From positions 468,347-532,346 of the forward strand of contig NZ_QCYJ01000020.1 in NCBI RefSeq assembly GCF_003123685.1: DNA of 64,000 nt, written 5' to 3'. The notes under the pieces were generated by a model, which was not told the DNA's origin, ran no database searches, and was given only the letters and a program-made list of their open reading frames with translations. A program made the translations under genes and the position numbers. Each line of letters opens with the position of its first letter. Position 1 is the stretch's first letter. Positions 51,725 through 62,418 of the stretch are shown here, in pieces. The DNA comes from Nocardia aurea (lineage in GTDB: Bacteria > Actinomycetota > Actinomycetes > Mycobacteriales > Mycobacteriaceae).

Positions 51725-52423
51725 GTGGATGTACACACGGAGGCCAGGGCAAAGCGGCACCTGGACCCCGCGTTGGAGCTGCAGGACGACCCGCAGGAGC
51801 TCATGCCGCGGCGCCGCCCGACGCAGGAACGAAGCAAACGCAAGTTCGACGCCTTGCTGCAGTCATCCAGAGAATTGCTGGTAGAGGTCGGATTCGAATC
51901 GTTCACCTGTGAAGAGGTGGCGGCGCGCGCCGAGGTCCCGATCGGCACCCTGTACCAGTTCTTCGCGAACAAATACGTCATCGTCTGCGAGCTCAATCGC
52001 CAAGACCTGGTGGCGGTTTCCCAGGAACTGGCCGATTTCCACGGCGAGGTCCCCTCGTTGGACTGGCTGCGGCACATGAACCAGTTCGTGGACCACCTCG
52101 CCAATCTGTGGCTGACGGATCCGTCCCGGCGCGAGGTCTGGCTGGCGATGCAGTCGACTCCGTCCACCCGGGCCACCGGCGCGATCCACGAGAAGGAGTT
52201 CGCCGAGGTCGTCTCGCAGATGCTGCGACCGCTGACCCCGCGAACCCCGCGCCCGCGCCGCACCATGATGGCCGAAGTGCTCGTGCACGTCGTCTACTCG
52301 ATGCTGAATTTCTCCGTCCAGGACGAGCAGAGCAATGCCGAAGCCGTCTCCGAGCTCAAACGACTGATGGTGGCGTACCTGCTGGTGGCCGAGAAGGAAT
52401 CCCGCAGCGCCAGCGAACGCTGA
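51725..52423 (+). CDS. TetR-family regulator next to acpS-fas
   Basis: A 232-residue TetR protein with a 26-residue N-terminal extension, HTH RSKRKFDALLQSSRELLVEVGFESFTCEEVAARAEVPIGTLYQFF and an all-helical C-terminal domain. Convergent with acpS-fas. It is not the sequence I remember for mycobacterial FasR, so its target is open; a link to lipid synthesis is suggested only by position. The GTG start fits a leaderless transcript; ATG at 51803 is the alternative. Confidence 0.8.
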   Translation: MDVHTEARAKRHLDPALELQDDPQELMPRRRPTQERSKRKFDALLQSSRELLVEVGFESFTCEEVAARAEVPIGTLYQFFANKYVIVCELNRQDLVAVSQELADFHGEVPSLDWLRHMNQFVDHLANLWLTDPSRREVWLAMQSTPSTRATGAIHEKEFAEVVSQMLRPLTPRTPRPRRTMMAEVLVHVVYSMLNFSVQDEQSNAEAVSELKRLMVAYLLVAEKESRSASER

Positions 52424-52448
52424 CACACCGCACGCCTACGACGACGAA

Positions 52449-52477
52449 AGGGCGGACCGGATGATCCGGTCCGCCCT
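52449..52477. terminator. Hairpin terminator between TetR gene and acpS
   Basis: AGGGCGGACCGGAT / ATCCGGTCCGCCCT, a perfect 14-bp inverted repeat around one central base. Confidence 0.75.
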
Positions 52478-52498
52478 GAGTCTTGTCCACCACGGGTG

Positions 52499-52936
52499 CT
52501 AGGTGAGCCCCGCACGCCCTTCGATCAGATCGGCCAACTCGCCCGGATCCTCCAGCACCACCATGGCCGCGGCCGTATCGCCGTCATGGGTCAGCGACAG
52601 ATGAACCCTGACCCGGGGCAGGAATTCGGCGGCAAGGCCGTGCAGCTTGATGCTCGGCCTGCCCCACGCGTCGTTGACCACTTCGATCAGCGGATACGGG
52701 TTGTCCCCGATCTGCGGGCTGCGGGCGAAGCGAGACGACGCCCACGCCTTGATCACCGCCTCCTTGGCCGCCCAGCGCGCGGCGTAACTGCGCGCCGGGT
52801 CGGTGCCCTTGCTCTGGCAGTACCGCCGTTCACCGGCGGTGAAACTCTCCCGGAGCATGGTGGTTCCGGCACGTTCGAGCTGTTCGGAGAACTCGGAGAT
52901 AGTCACCAAGTCCAAACCGATACCGAGGATCGTCAC
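52499..52936 (-). CDS. acpS: Holo-acyl-carrier-protein synthase AcpS
   Basis: A 145-residue 4'-phosphopantetheinyl transferase that activates the ACP domain of Fas. Conserved GIGLDLVTISEF (metal Asp), ARRYCQS-like GERRYCQSKGTDP, and the signature RWAAKEAVIKAW, then HLSLTHDGD. The GTG lies 11 bases after the fas stop, so the two are cotranscribed, as in Mtb Rv2523c-Rv2524c; Fas here has no PPT domain of its own, which explains the need. Confidence 0.92.
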   Translation of the reverse strand: MTILGIGLDLVTISEFSEQLERAGTTMLRESFTAGERRYCQSKGTDPARSYAARWAAKEAVIKAWASSRFARSPQIGDNPYPLIEVVNDAWGRPSIKLHGLAAEFLPRVRVHLSLTHDGDTAAAMVVLEDPGELADLIEGRAGLT

Positions 52937-52947
52937 GAACGCGCAGC

Positions 52948-55900
52948 CTACGACGCGGCGGGCCCGACGGGGGCCGAACCGTCGACAGCGGGTTGACCTG
53001 TGTTGCAACCGAAGCCGTTCGCCCGGTACGTGCCGTCCGCGGCGAGGCGGGCCTCGGCCGAGAGCAACATATCCGCTTCGAGCTGACGAACCTTGGCCGC
53101 GGGCGTGCCCTCACCGCCGAGGCGGCGATCCCCGGGACGCTCGTACAGCGGTGTGCCGCCGCACATGGCCTCGGCGAAACGCTGCCGTCCGGCGAGCTGA
53201 CGCTGTTCGGCCCTGCGCTGGTACTCCTCGCGCCGTCCCGGCTCGATCGCCGCGACGAACGCCTGCGGATGTACCACCGCGAGCAGTCCGGAGACATGCC
53301 CGAAGCCGAGCGAGGTCACCAGACCCGCCTTCAGCCCGAACTTGTCGCCGAAGCGCAGCGGTTCGCGCGCCCACACCAGATGCGGGTATTCCCGCATCTT
53401 CTCGTCCACGCAGTCCAGACTCCGGTTCGGCGGCACCACACCCTGTTCCAGCACCTGGCACAGGCCGATGAGCTGGAACGCGGCCGCGCCGCCCTTGGCG
53501 TGTCCGGTCAGGCTCTTCTGCGAGACGACGAACAGCGGAGCGCCTTCGGTGCGTCCGATGGCCGCCGCGAGCCGCTCGTGCAGTTCGGACTCGTTGGGAT
53601 CGTTGGCCGCGGTGGAGGTGTCGTGCTTGGAGATCACCGCGATATCGTCCGCGCCGACACCGAGTTTGCGCAGGTCGGCGGCGAAGCGGGATTCCCGTCC
53701 GCCACGGCCCGCACCGAGCGCGCCGAGTCCGGGCGCCGGGATGGAGGTGTGCACGCCGTCGGCGAAGGACTGCGCGTAGGCCACCACACCGAGCACCGGC
53801 AGGCCGAGTTCGAGCGCGACGTCACCGCGGGCGAGCAGAACCGTGCCGCCACCCTGCGATTCCACGAACCCGCCGCGACGACGGTCGTTGGCGCGGGAGA
53901 AGTACCGGTCGCTGATGCCCTTGGCGCTCATGGCCGCCGAATCCGCGGTGGCCGACATATCGCCGAAGCCGACGATGCCCTCGATACCGAGATCGTCGAA
54001 ACCGCCCGCGACCACGACCTCGGCCTTGCCGAGCCGGATCTTGTCGACGCCTTCCTCGACCGATACCGCCGCCGTGGCGCAGGCCGCGACCGGATGCACC
54101 ATCGCGCCGTAGCTGCCGACGTAGGACTGCACCACGTGCGCGAGCGCCACGTTCGGCAGCGCCTCCTGCAGGATGTCGTTCGGGCGCGGCTCGCCGAGCA
54201 GGTTGTCGACGTAGAGCGAGCGCATCGAGGACATGCCGCCCATGCCGGTGCCCTGGGTGTTGGCGACCAGGCTCGGATGCACCCAGCTCATCAGTTCGGC
54301 CGGGCTGAACCCGGAGCTGACGAACGCGTCCACCGTGCAGGCGATGTTCCACAGCGCGACCCGGTCCACCGAGGACGCCATATCGGCGGAGATTCCCCAG
54401 ATGGTCGGATCCCAGCCGGTGGGGATCTGCCCGCCGACGGTGCGCGAGAGCTTCGCCTTGCGCGGCACCCGGATCTCGGTGCCCGCCTTGCGCGTCACGG
54501 TCCAGTCGCCGGAGTCGGCGACCGGGGTGATGACGGTGTGTTCGGGATCGGCGGCGTGGAAGGCGCGGGCCTCGGCCTCGCCACCCACCGTGAAGGAGAG
54601 ATCCTGATCCAGGAAGACCGAGGTCATCAGCGGCGCGGCGTTGTCGACCATGGCGCCGTCGTCGCCGTAGCGGCGCACGCCGCAGCGGGCGACCACGGTG
54701 TCGTGATAGCGCTCGGCCAGTTCCGATTCCGGCACGAGATCACCGGATTCGGCGTCGTACCATCCCGGCTTGGGATCCTGCTCCCAGGTGACGAGGCCGG
54801 TGGTCCAGGCCAGCTCCAGCACGCCCGCGGCGGACAGCTCGTCGGAGACCTCGACCTCGAAGCGGGTGCGCGAGGACCCGTACGGGCCGAGTTCGCCCGC
54901 GCCGACGATGACGACCATATCGGCGAGATCGGCGGTCACCTCGCCCCATTCGGGAACGGGAAGCGCCGAACTCAGAGTCGGGGGCGCGGGCAGCGCGGCG
55001 ATGGTCACGGCACCCGTCTCGTCCGTCTCCGCCTCGGCGGCGGCATCCTCCGCTGCCTGCTTGGCCAGTTCGGGAAGGTTGAGCTTGACCCGGGCGAGGC
55101 CGCCGGTCAGGTCGATCTGCTGTGGGCCGGTGGTGGTCACCTGGCGGGCACGCGAGGTGCACCACTTGAGCAGTTCGTCGGCCATCTCGAGGGTGGACCA
55201 GGTGTGCACACCGGCCTTCTCCACCACCGAGACCACGGGATCGTTGTGGCCCATCAGCCCGGTGCCGCGCACCCAGCCGATCAGCGCGTGCACCAGGGTC
55301 ACCCGCGAGGACCACGACTTCTCGACCCGCGAGCGGGCGACGAGGGCGTCCAGCGCGGCCTTGGACTCGCCGTACGCGCCGTCACCGCCGAACATGCCGC
55401 GGTTCGGCGAACCGGGCAGCACCACGTGCAGTTTCGCGTCGACATCGTGGTCGGCGCCGATCGCGGACAGTCCGCCGATCAGCCGCTCGACCGACCAGAG
55501 CAGCACCTTCATCTCGATTTCGGCGCGGGGGCCCGCGTCGGACAGATCACCGGCGACCCGCGGGGCCGCGAACGGCAGCAGCAGGGACGGCGTCATCGCG
55601 TCCTTGATCTTGACCTTCGCGCCGCCCGCGTTGTCGACCTGCTCGTTGCCGACCCAGTCGATCAACGCGTCGATGTCCTGGTAGGAGGCCATATTCGCGG
55701 GCACTACCCACAGCGCGGCACCCTGGCGGGCGTTCTCGCGGTAGAGCGTGCGGTAGAAGGCGAGACGTTCGTCGTTCAGGCTCGAGGTCGTGACGATCAC
55801 GGTCGCGCCGCCGCCGAGCAGACGGCCGGTGGCCGCCGCCGCGATGGAACCCTTGCTCGCGCCGGTGATCACCGCGATATCGGAGGACCACACGCCGGGC

Positions 55901-58900
55901 TCGTCGGTCTGCGCGGCCGCCTCCGCGATGCGTCCGTAGACGCCCGCCAGCACGGAACGGGCCTCGTGCTTGGCCCGCTCGCGCCACCAACCCGCCTGCG
56001 CGGCAACCGCTTCGCCCGCGCCGACGAAACCGTCGATCGCCACGTCGTCGGTATCGGTGGCCAGCCACAGCCTGGCCAGATCCTCGCGGGCGGTGGCCCA
56101 GCGATCGTCGATGAGAACGGCCTTGCGGGCGTCGAACGCGGGCGCGACCAGTCGCGGCCAGTCCGAACCCAATTCGGCCGAGACCAGATCGACCAGCGAT
56201 TCGTCGGCCGCCTCGACCGCCGAGAGCTGTTCGTTCAGGCCGAGTTCGCTCAGGATCACCCTGGCCGCCTTGGCGAGCACGCCGTCGCGTCCGGTGATCT
56301 GCTCGGTGAACTCACCCAGCGCCGCCGCGTCGACGGTGCCGCCACCGCCGCCACCGGTCGCGGGCAGCGAGACCGCCACACCGCGCCTGGCGGCGACCGA
56401 CTGCACCGCGGCGTCGATGGCCGCGTCGACCGAAGCGCCGTCACCCAGCGCGCCGCCGACGAGTCCGCCGAGATCACCGCCGCGCACGCTGGCGCCTTCG
56501 CGGGTGCCGAGGGAGACCTCGGCGGTGACGTGGTTGGCCCAGCCGTCGCCGAGTTCCCAGACCTTCTTCACGCGTTCGGCGATGGCCGCGGGCCTGCGCC
56601 CGGACGGGCCGAACACCTTGCGCAGGTGGTCGCCGATCGAATCGGAGAGCACCGAGCCGAAGGGCTTGTAGGTACGTGCCAGCCGTTCCACGGTGGCCGA
56701 GAGCGCGCCCATGTCGGCGTCGGCGGCACCGTCGATGGCACCGAGCGACAGCTCCGCGCCGAGGTCGACGAGCAGCTGGTTACGCCGGGAGGAGACGCCG
56801 TCGCACAGCCCCTCGATGGTGTCCACCGGACCGATCTGGTCCATCCGCAGCTTGGTCCACAGCGCGATGAGCACGCGGGTGGCGTCGGCGGCGGTGAAGG
56901 CGATGTCGTCCGGGCGGGGTCCGCCGGAACTCGCGACCGGAGCCGCGGGTGCGGCGGCGACCGGGGCGGCGGCGGGAGCCGCGGCGGCGACCGTCTCAGC
57001 GGCCTCCTCCGGCTCGTCGGCCGGGGCCGGATCGGTATCGGTCGAGTAGACGATGCCCGCCTCGCGCTCGATGTTGAGCACCTCGACGGTGGCGGTGCCG
57101 AAGCTCGGGAGCTTCAGGGTCTGGCTCGCGAGGTTCGCCACGGTCGGCGTCGCGCCGAGACCGATCTCGACGAACCGCTCGACCCCGAGTCCGCCGTGCG
57201 CGGTATCGGTGAACAGCAGGTCCTGGGTCTCGATCCAGCGCACCGGGCTGGCGAACTGCCACGCGAGCAGTTCGATCAGCACCACGCGGCACAGTTCGGT
57301 CGGGCGCTGCGCCCAGCTGTCGAAGTCGGCGAGCACGGCGGCCAGCGGTTCCGACGGCACCAGATCCGCGATCTCCTGGACGAAGGCGCGCTCCAGCGAG
57401 AACGGCCTCGGCACCAGGTTCGGGATGTAGCGGCCGAGCAGGACCTCCGGGTGCAGATCCGCCGGAAGCAGCTGCTCGAGCTTGTGCCGGAACTCCGGAA
57501 CGCCCTTGCGCAGCACGGTCGAGTGGAACGGCACGTCGATGCCGGGCACCAGGATGAAGGCCCGCTTGCCACCGAATTCGGCACGGCGACGGTCGATCTC
57601 GGTCTCGAGAGCCTCGAGACCGGCGACCGTGCCCGCGATCGCGTACTGCGAACCGCGCAGGTTGAGGTTCACGACCTCGAGGAATTCGCCGACCCGCGCG
57701 CCGACACCGGTGATGAAGTCGATGACCTCGTCGTCGGGCAGTCCGATCTGCGACGGCCGGATAGCGGCCATCCGGTAGTCGCTGCGGCCCTTGGAGTCGC
57801 GCGGCACCAGCTCGTGCATGGCCGAACCACGCTGGAAGACCACCTCGAGGACGGCTTCGAGCGGCAGCACGCCCGCCACCGCCGCGAGGGCGTTGTACTC
57901 GCCGACCGAATGTCCGGCCAGCATGGCGCCTTCGACGAAGGCTCCGGCCTCACGCAGTTCGGCGACCTGGGCGACACCGAGGGTCGCCATCGCGACCTGG
58001 GTGAACTGGGTCAGGTGCAGCACGCCGTCGGGATGACGGTGTTCGACGCCGCGCGCCTTGAGGTAGGTCGGGTTGTCGCGGACCACGGCGAGGATCGAGA
58101 AGCCGAGCGCCTCGCGGGTGTGCTTGTCGGCGCGCTCCCAGACCTCCTTGGCGGCCTTCGACCGGGTGCGGGCGTCCAGACCCATTCCCTTGCGCTGGAT
58201 GCCCTGGCCCGGGAAGGCGTAGACGGTCTTCGGGGCGGCGGTGCGACCGGTCGCGGTCATCACCAGGTCGCCGCCGGTGCGGCAGGAGACCTCGACGATC
58301 TCGCTGCCCGCGTCCACCGCGACGCGTTCGACGCGCACGTCGATCTGCGCGCCCGGGCGGACCATGCCGAGGAACCGGGTGGTCCAGGCCGTGACGGTGC
58401 GCGCGGGAATCGAGCTCTCCGGATCGACCGCCGACACCGCGTGCTGGGCGGCGGCCGAGAGCCACATGCCGTGCACGATCGGGCTGCCGAGTCCGGCCAG
58501 CTTGGCGGCGGAATCACTGGTGTGGATCGGGTTGTGGTCACCCGAGACCGCGGCGAAGGCGTGCATGGCGCGCGGGGCGACCATGGTGACGTCACGACGC
58601 CTGCGACGCGGGGTGTCGGTCGCGGAGTCGGAGACGGTGCCCGCCGCGCGCGGCGGATCGGAGAGCTCACCCGCGCCGTTGCGGCCGCGAATGGCGAAAC
58701 GTTCGGTCAGCGTGGCGACGGTCGGCATGGAGAGCCCGGTCTCGGGCTTGTCCAGCATGCCGGTGATCTTCACCGTCACCTCGACGACACGACCCATATC
58801 GGTGTCGACGGTCTCGCCCGCCGTCGCGCGCACCACGAGAACGCTGGTCTCGGAGGGCAGTTCGCCGTCGAGTTCGATCTGGTGATCGAGGTGGACCAGG

Positions 58901-61900
58901 TCGAGCATGCCCTCGATGACACTCGCGCCGTCGGCGGTGCGGGTGGCGCCGAGCACCGCGAAGACGGCGGGCCAGCACGCGCCGACCAGCACATCGGGCA
59001 CGGTCCGGCCGAGCGTGCTCAGCGAGGACGGCAGACCCGAACCGGTGACACCGGCGTGGTCGGCGATCAGATCCGGGGTCCAGGCGACATTGAGGTGGGC
59101 GACGCCGCTCTTGACCTCGGGCAGCGCCTGCCCCGCCGCGACGGCGAGCAGCGCGGACATGGCGGTTTCGGCGTCGGCCTCGGTGATGACGGGCGCGCCG
59201 CCGTTGTAGAGCGAGGCGGGGACGGTGATCCTGATCCGCACGGCATCGCGGCCGAGCAGCGGAACACTCAATTCGACGTAGGAGTTCTCGGCGTCCGCAC
59301 CGGTGGTCTCCACCAGCGTCGCACCGGTGCGCGGGTGCACCGCGCCGTTGCTGTCGACGGTCCACTCGGCCGGAGCGCCGAGGCGGTGGACCGGGTTGAT
59401 GGTGGTGCGTCCCGACCATTCGACATCGGGTGCGGCCAGCACCACGTCGACCGGGCCGCTGGTCACCCCGGCGGCGCGACGCGCGTCGACCTGGCCGGGG
59501 ACCACACCGGAACGCACCAGCGAGTACGCGGTGTCCTGTTCGAAGCGGTCGAGCAGTTCGCCGACCGGCTCGTCGACGCGGGTGATGCCCGCGACCGCGA
59601 CGGTGCCGGGGATGACGCACACCTGATCGGCCGAGTAGCGCGGGTCGTGGGCCTGCCACAGCGAATCCGAACGCCACCAGCGACGCACGTCGCCGTCGAC
59701 GACGGGCACGAAGTTGACCGGCTTGCCCGGGATCTTGCACAGGGTGACGAAGAACGGCACGTCCGCCGGATGCAGCAGGGTCCGCTCGGCCGACGGGTAC
59801 CGCTCCCTCAGCGCGCAGATCGCGTCGACCGGACGCTCGAAGGCGTCGTCGGCGGCGAACAGCGTGGGGATCTCACCGCGATCGGCCGGGTTGAGCCGGG
59901 ATTCGGTGCGCCGGATCATCTCCGCGAACCGGTCGCGCCAGGTGATGTCGAGCCACACCGAGCGGGTGGCGTCGATGATGGCGTCGCCGATATCGCTGCC
60001 GCAGTCGAAATCCTTGCGGCGGTCCAGGCCGACGGCCAGTTCGACGTAGCGCTCGAGCCATTCCAGGTAGGTCATGGTCGCCACGTCGCCGAAATACGGC
60101 TTGGCGGTGGCGTCGAGCGCCGCGATGATCTCCTCGCGGCGTTCGGCGACCGCGTCGGCATCGCCGGCGACCTCGTCGAGCAGGCGGCCGGTGCGCGAGG
60201 CGGCGTTGTCGATCTCGTGGATGTCGGCACCCAATTGGCTACGGCCCGAGGCCATTCCGCCGTTCGCGGTGCCCGCGCCGACCCAATCCGGCGTGCCGGG
60301 GGTGTCGACGAGCAGTTGCTTGACCTCGGGGGCCGTCGTGGCTTCGAGGGTCGCCATGGCCGCGGTGCCGACCAGCACGCCGTCCAGCGGCATCGCCGGG
60401 TAGCCGTGGGTGGCCGACCAGGCGCCGGTCAGGTATTCGGTCGCGCGTTCCGGCGTGCCGATGCCGCCACCGACACAGATGACCACGTTGGCGCGTTTGC
60501 GCAGTTCGGCGTAGGTCTCGAGCAGCAGGTCGTCGAGGTCTTCCCAGGAATGGTGACCGCCGGCCTTACCGCCCTCGATATGCATGATCACCGGGTAGTC
60601 GGGGACCTCGTCCGCGATGCGGAGCACCGCGCGGATCTGCGCGACCGTGCCCGGCTTGAACGCGACGTGCGAGATGCCGACCTCGGTGAGTTCCTGGATC
60701 AGCGCGACGGCCTCTTCCAGTTCCGGGATACCCGCGGTGACGATGACGCCGTCGAACGGCGCGCCCGCACTGCGCGCCTTCTGCACCAGGCGCTTACCGC
60801 CGAGCTGGAGCTTCCACAGGTAGGGATCGAGGAACAGCGAGTTGAACTGCACCGCGCGTCCGGGATGCAGCAGCGTCTTCAGTTCGGCCACGCGGTCGGC
60901 GAAGATCTGCTCGGTCACCTGGCCGCCACCCGCGAGTTCCGCCCAGTGCCCGGCGTTCGCCGCGGCAGCGACGATCTTCGCGTCGACGGTGGTCGGGGTC
61001 ATGCCCGCGAGCAGGATCGGCGAACGACCCGTGAGCTTGGTGAAGGAGGTCTCGACGACGATCCGGCCGTTCGGCAGGCGCACCGGGCGCGGCGCGTACG
61101 TCGACCAGGCGGGGGCGACCTCGGGAGCGGCGCCCGGGGTCAGCAGGCTGCGCTGGCCCGCGCGGGTGGCCGCGGCGACGATGCCGACACCGGTCCCCTT
61201 CAGCGAACTGCCGGTGACCCGGCTCAGCAGATCACCCGGGCCGAGATCCAGGATCCATTCCGCGCCCGCGGCGACGACCTCGTCCACGGTGCCGACCCAG
61301 TCGACCGGATCGACGAGGATTTCCCCGGCCAGCCTCGCGGCCAGCTCCTGGTCGATCCCGCACTGTCCGGCCCAGCCGGTCACCACGTCCACCGTCTCGG
61401 CCAGTGCCGGGTGGTGGAAGGCGACGTCGACCAGCAGGTCCTCGAAGACGGGGGCGAACACCGCGCCGCCGAACTGCTTGGCCTCACGCGCCTTGGTCTG
61501 TTCGTCGTGGATCTCGGTGCAGCGCTGACGAACCCGGTCCAGCTGGGCCGGGGTGCCCGACAGCACGACGCGCCTGCGTCCGTTGCGGATCGAGATCACC
61601 GCCGCGGCGTTCGGATCGACACCGGCCGATACCTCGGCGAGCACCTCGCGCAGCCGTTCGGGGTCGACATTGGACACCGCGACCATCGAGGAGCGTTCGC
61701 CCACCGGCATCAGTCCGCGCCGCCGCGCGACCAGGCTGCCCGCCGCGCCGACCAACTGCGCGATGGCGAGCAGTTCCGCGTCGCGAGCGCCGCCGGTTTC
61801 CACCGCCGCCGCGGCCAGCCGTCCCTGGGAATGACCGACGACGGCCACCGGGGCGTGTTCGGTCGGATCGAGTCCCTGCAATCGCAGCGCGCGCAGCGCG

Positions 61901-62307
61901 GCGAGCTGCGCCAGCAGCACACCGGGCATCGAGACCGCGGCACTGCGCAGCACGGCCTCCGACGGCGCGCCCGAGGTCTCACCCTGATCGGCGTCGACGA
62001 GCTCTTCCTCGAGCATCCACGCGATCGGGTCGAACCCGACGGGGCGCACGACCAGCAGTTGTCGCGCGACGGGCTCCAGCATCGCGGCGGCCTCGTTGAC
62101 CAGGTCGGTCAGCTCCGGCTCCAGCGCGCTGTCACGCCCGATCTCTTCCAATTCGCCGAGCCATTGGGCGCCCTGTCCTCCGAACGCGAGCGCGTAGGGC
62201 GCTCCGTCCAGCAGACGATCCAACAGCGGCGCCCGCACCCCATCCCGCTGGGGGGTCGCCTTCGCGCTCGGTCCGGTCCCGGTCTCGGTGCTCTCGTTGA
62301 TCGTCAA
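52948..62307 (-). CDS. fas: Type I fatty acid synthase (mycobacterial-type FAS I)
   Basis: A 3119-residue multifunctional enzyme making C16-C26 acyl-CoA for membrane lipids and mycolate precursors. Domains in order: acetyltransferase (GHSQGRLA, near 157), enoyl reductase (SPILLAGMTPTTVDAKIVAA to GGKAGGHHSWED, 430-590), dehydratase with a MaoC hot dog (VSGDHNPIHTSD and IVHGMWLSA, near 1265), malonyl/palmitoyl transferase (LAGHSVGEYNALAA, near 1465), ACP (DGVSSRRNQLL, phosphopantetheine Ser, near 1836), ketoreductase (VITGASKGSIAAAATG, near 2145) and ketosynthase (VAACATAAVSVEEG with the Cys near 2742, LTGHAKGGAA). Order and sequence match Mtb Fas (Rv2524c). I use the TTG at 62307 (MTINES) because AAGGAAG/AGGAG lies 10-15 bases upstream; starts further up overlap that site. 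Transcription probably answers to the three repeats upstream. Confidence 0.95.
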   Translation of the reverse strand: MTINESTETGTGPSAKATPQRDGVRAPLLDRLLDGAPYALAFGGQGAQWLGELEEIGRDSALEPELTDLVNEAAAMLEPVARQLLVVRPVGFDPIAWMLEEELVDADQGETSGAPSEAVLRSAAVSMPGVLLAQLAALRALRLQGLDPTEHAPVAVVGHSQGRLAAAAVETGGARDAELLAIAQLVGAAGSLVARRRGLMPVGERSSMVAVSNVDPERLREVLAEVSAGVDPNAAAVISIRNGRRRVVLSGTPAQLDRVRQRCTEIHDEQTKAREAKQFGGAVFAPVFEDLLVDVAFHHPALAETVDVVTGWAGQCGIDQELAARLAGEILVDPVDWVGTVDEVVAAGAEWILDLGPGDLLSRVTGSSLKGTGVGIVAAATRAGQRSLLTPGAAPEVAPAWSTYAPRPVRLPNGRIVVETSFTKLTGRSPILLAGMTPTTVDAKIVAAAANAGHWAELAGGGQVTEQIFADRVAELKTLLHPGRAVQFNSLFLDPYLWKLQLGGKRLVQKARSAGAPFDGVIVTAGIPELEEAVALIQELTEVGISHVAFKPGTVAQIRAVLRIADEVPDYPVIMHIEGGKAGGHHSWEDLDDLLLETYAELRKRANVVICVGGGIGTPERATEYLTGAWSATHGYPAMPLDGVLVGTAAMATLEATTAPEVKQLLVDTPGTPDWVGAGTANGGMASGRSQLGADIHEIDNAASRTGRLLDEVAGDADAVAERREEIIAALDATAKPYFGDVATMTYLEWLERYVELAVGLDRRKDFDCGSDIGDAIIDATRSVWLDITWRDRFAEMIRRTESRLNPADRGEIPTLFAADDAFERPVDAICALRERYPSAERTLLHPADVPFFVTLCKIPGKPVNFVPVVDGDVRRWWRSDSLWQAHDPRYSADQVCVIPGTVAVAGITRVDEPVGELLDRFEQDTAYSLVRSGVVPGQVDARRAAGVTSGPVDVVLAAPDVEWSGRTTINPVHRLGAPAEWTVDSNGAVHPRTGATLVETTGADAENSYVELSVPLLGRDAVRIRITVPASLYNGGAPVITEADAETAMSALLAVAAGQALPEVKSGVAHLNVAWTPDLIADHAGVTGSGLPSSLSTLGRTVPDVLVGACWPAVFAVLGATRTADGASVIEGMLDLVHLDHQIELDGELPSETSVLVVRATAGETVDTDMGRVVEVTVKITGMLDKPETGLSMPTVATLTERFAIRGRNGAGELSDPPRAAGTVSDSATDTPRRRRRDVTMVAPRAMHAFAAVSGDHNPIHTSDSAAKLAGLGSPIVHGMWLSAAAQHAVSAVDPESSIPARTVTAWTTRFLGMVRPGAQIDVRVERVAVDAGSEIVEVSCRTGGDLVMTATGRTAAPKTVYAFPGQGIQRKGMGLDARTRSKAAKEVWERADKHTREALGFSILAVVRDNPTYLKARGVEHRHPDGVLHLTQFTQVAMATLGVAQVAELREAGAFVEGAMLAGHSVGEYNALAAVAGVLPLEAVLEVVFQRGSAMHELVPRDSKGRSDYRMAAIRPSQIGLPDDEVIDFITGVGARVGEFLEVVNLNLRGSQYAIAGTVAGLEALETEIDRRRAEFGGKRAFILVPGIDVPFHSTVLRKGVPEFRHKLEQLLPADLHPEVLLGRYIPNLVPRPFSLERAFVQEIADLVPSEPLAAVLADFDSWAQRPTELCRVVLIELLAWQFASPVRWIETQDLLFTDTAHGGLGVERFVEIGLGATPTVANLASQTLKLPSFGTATVEVLNIEREAGIVYSTDTDPAPADEPEEAAETVAAAAPAAAPVAAAPAAPVASSGGPRPDDIAFTAADATRVLIALWTKLRMDQIGPVDTIEGLCDGVSSRRNQLLVDLGAELSLGAIDGAADADMGALSATVERLARTYKPFGSVLSDSIGDHLRKVFGPSGRRPAAIAERVKKVWELGDGWANHVTAEVSLGTREGASVRGGDLGGLVGGALGDGASVDAAIDAAVQSVAARRGVAVSLPATGGGGGGTVDAAALGEFTEQITGRDGVLAKAARVILSELGLNEQLSAVEAADESLVDLVSAELGSDWPRLVAPAFDARKAVLIDDRWATAREDLARLWLATDTDDVAIDGFVGAGEAVAAQAGWWRERAKHEARSVLAGVYGRIAEAAAQTDEPGVWSSDIAVITGASKGSIAAAATGRLLGGGATVIVTTSSLNDERLAFYRTLYRENARQGAALWVVPANMASYQDIDALIDWVGNEQVDNAGGAKVKIKDAMTPSLLLPFAAPRVAGDLSDAGPRAEIEMKVLLWSVERLIGGLSAIGADHDVDAKLHVVLPGSPNRGMFGGDGAYGESKAALDALVARSRVEKSWSSRVTLVHALIGWVRGTGLMGHNDPVVSVVEKAGVHTWSTLEMADELLKWCTSRARQVTTTGPQQIDLTGGLARVKLNLPELAKQAAEDAAAEAETDETGAVTIAALPAPPTLSSALPVPEWGEVTADLADMVVIVGAGELGPYGSSRTRFEVEVSDELSAAGVLELAWTTGLVTWEQDPKPGWYDAESGDLVPESELAERYHDTVVARCGVRRYGDDGAMVDNAAPLMTSVFLDQDLSFTVGGEAEARAFHAADPEHTVITPVADSGDWTVTRKAGTEIRVPRKAKLSRTVGGQIPTGWDPTIWGISADMASSVDRVALWNIACTVDAFVSSGFSPAELMSWVHPSLVANTQGTGMGGMSSMRSLYVDNLLGEPRPNDILQEALPNVALAHVVQSYVGSYGAMVHPVAACATAAVSVEEGVDKIRLGKAEVVVAGGFDDLGIEGIVGFGDMSATADSAAMSAKGISDRYFSRANDRRRGGFVESQGGGTVLLARGDVALELGLPVLGVVAYAQSFADGVHTSIPAPGLGALGAGRGGRESRFAADLRKLGVGADDIAVISKHDTSTAANDPNESELHERLAAAIGRTEGAPLFVVSQKSLTGHAKGGAAAFQLIGLCQVLEQGVVPPNRSLDCVDEKMREYPHLVWAREPLRFGDKFGLKAGLVTSLGFGHVSGLLAVVHPQAFVAAIEPGRREEYQRRAEQRQLAGRQRFAEAMCGGTPLYERPGDRRLGGEGTPAAKVRQLEADMLLSAEARLAADGTYRANGFGCNTGQPAVDGSAPVGPAAS

Positions 62308-62418
62308 GACGCTTCGACTTCCTTCTCCTGGCAACACACCCCTGTCCGGTGCGTCGCTCCCTCCGGTTCGCACTACTCCGCAACCTCTAGGCCTGTTATG
62401 GGCGAGGATTCCACAGAA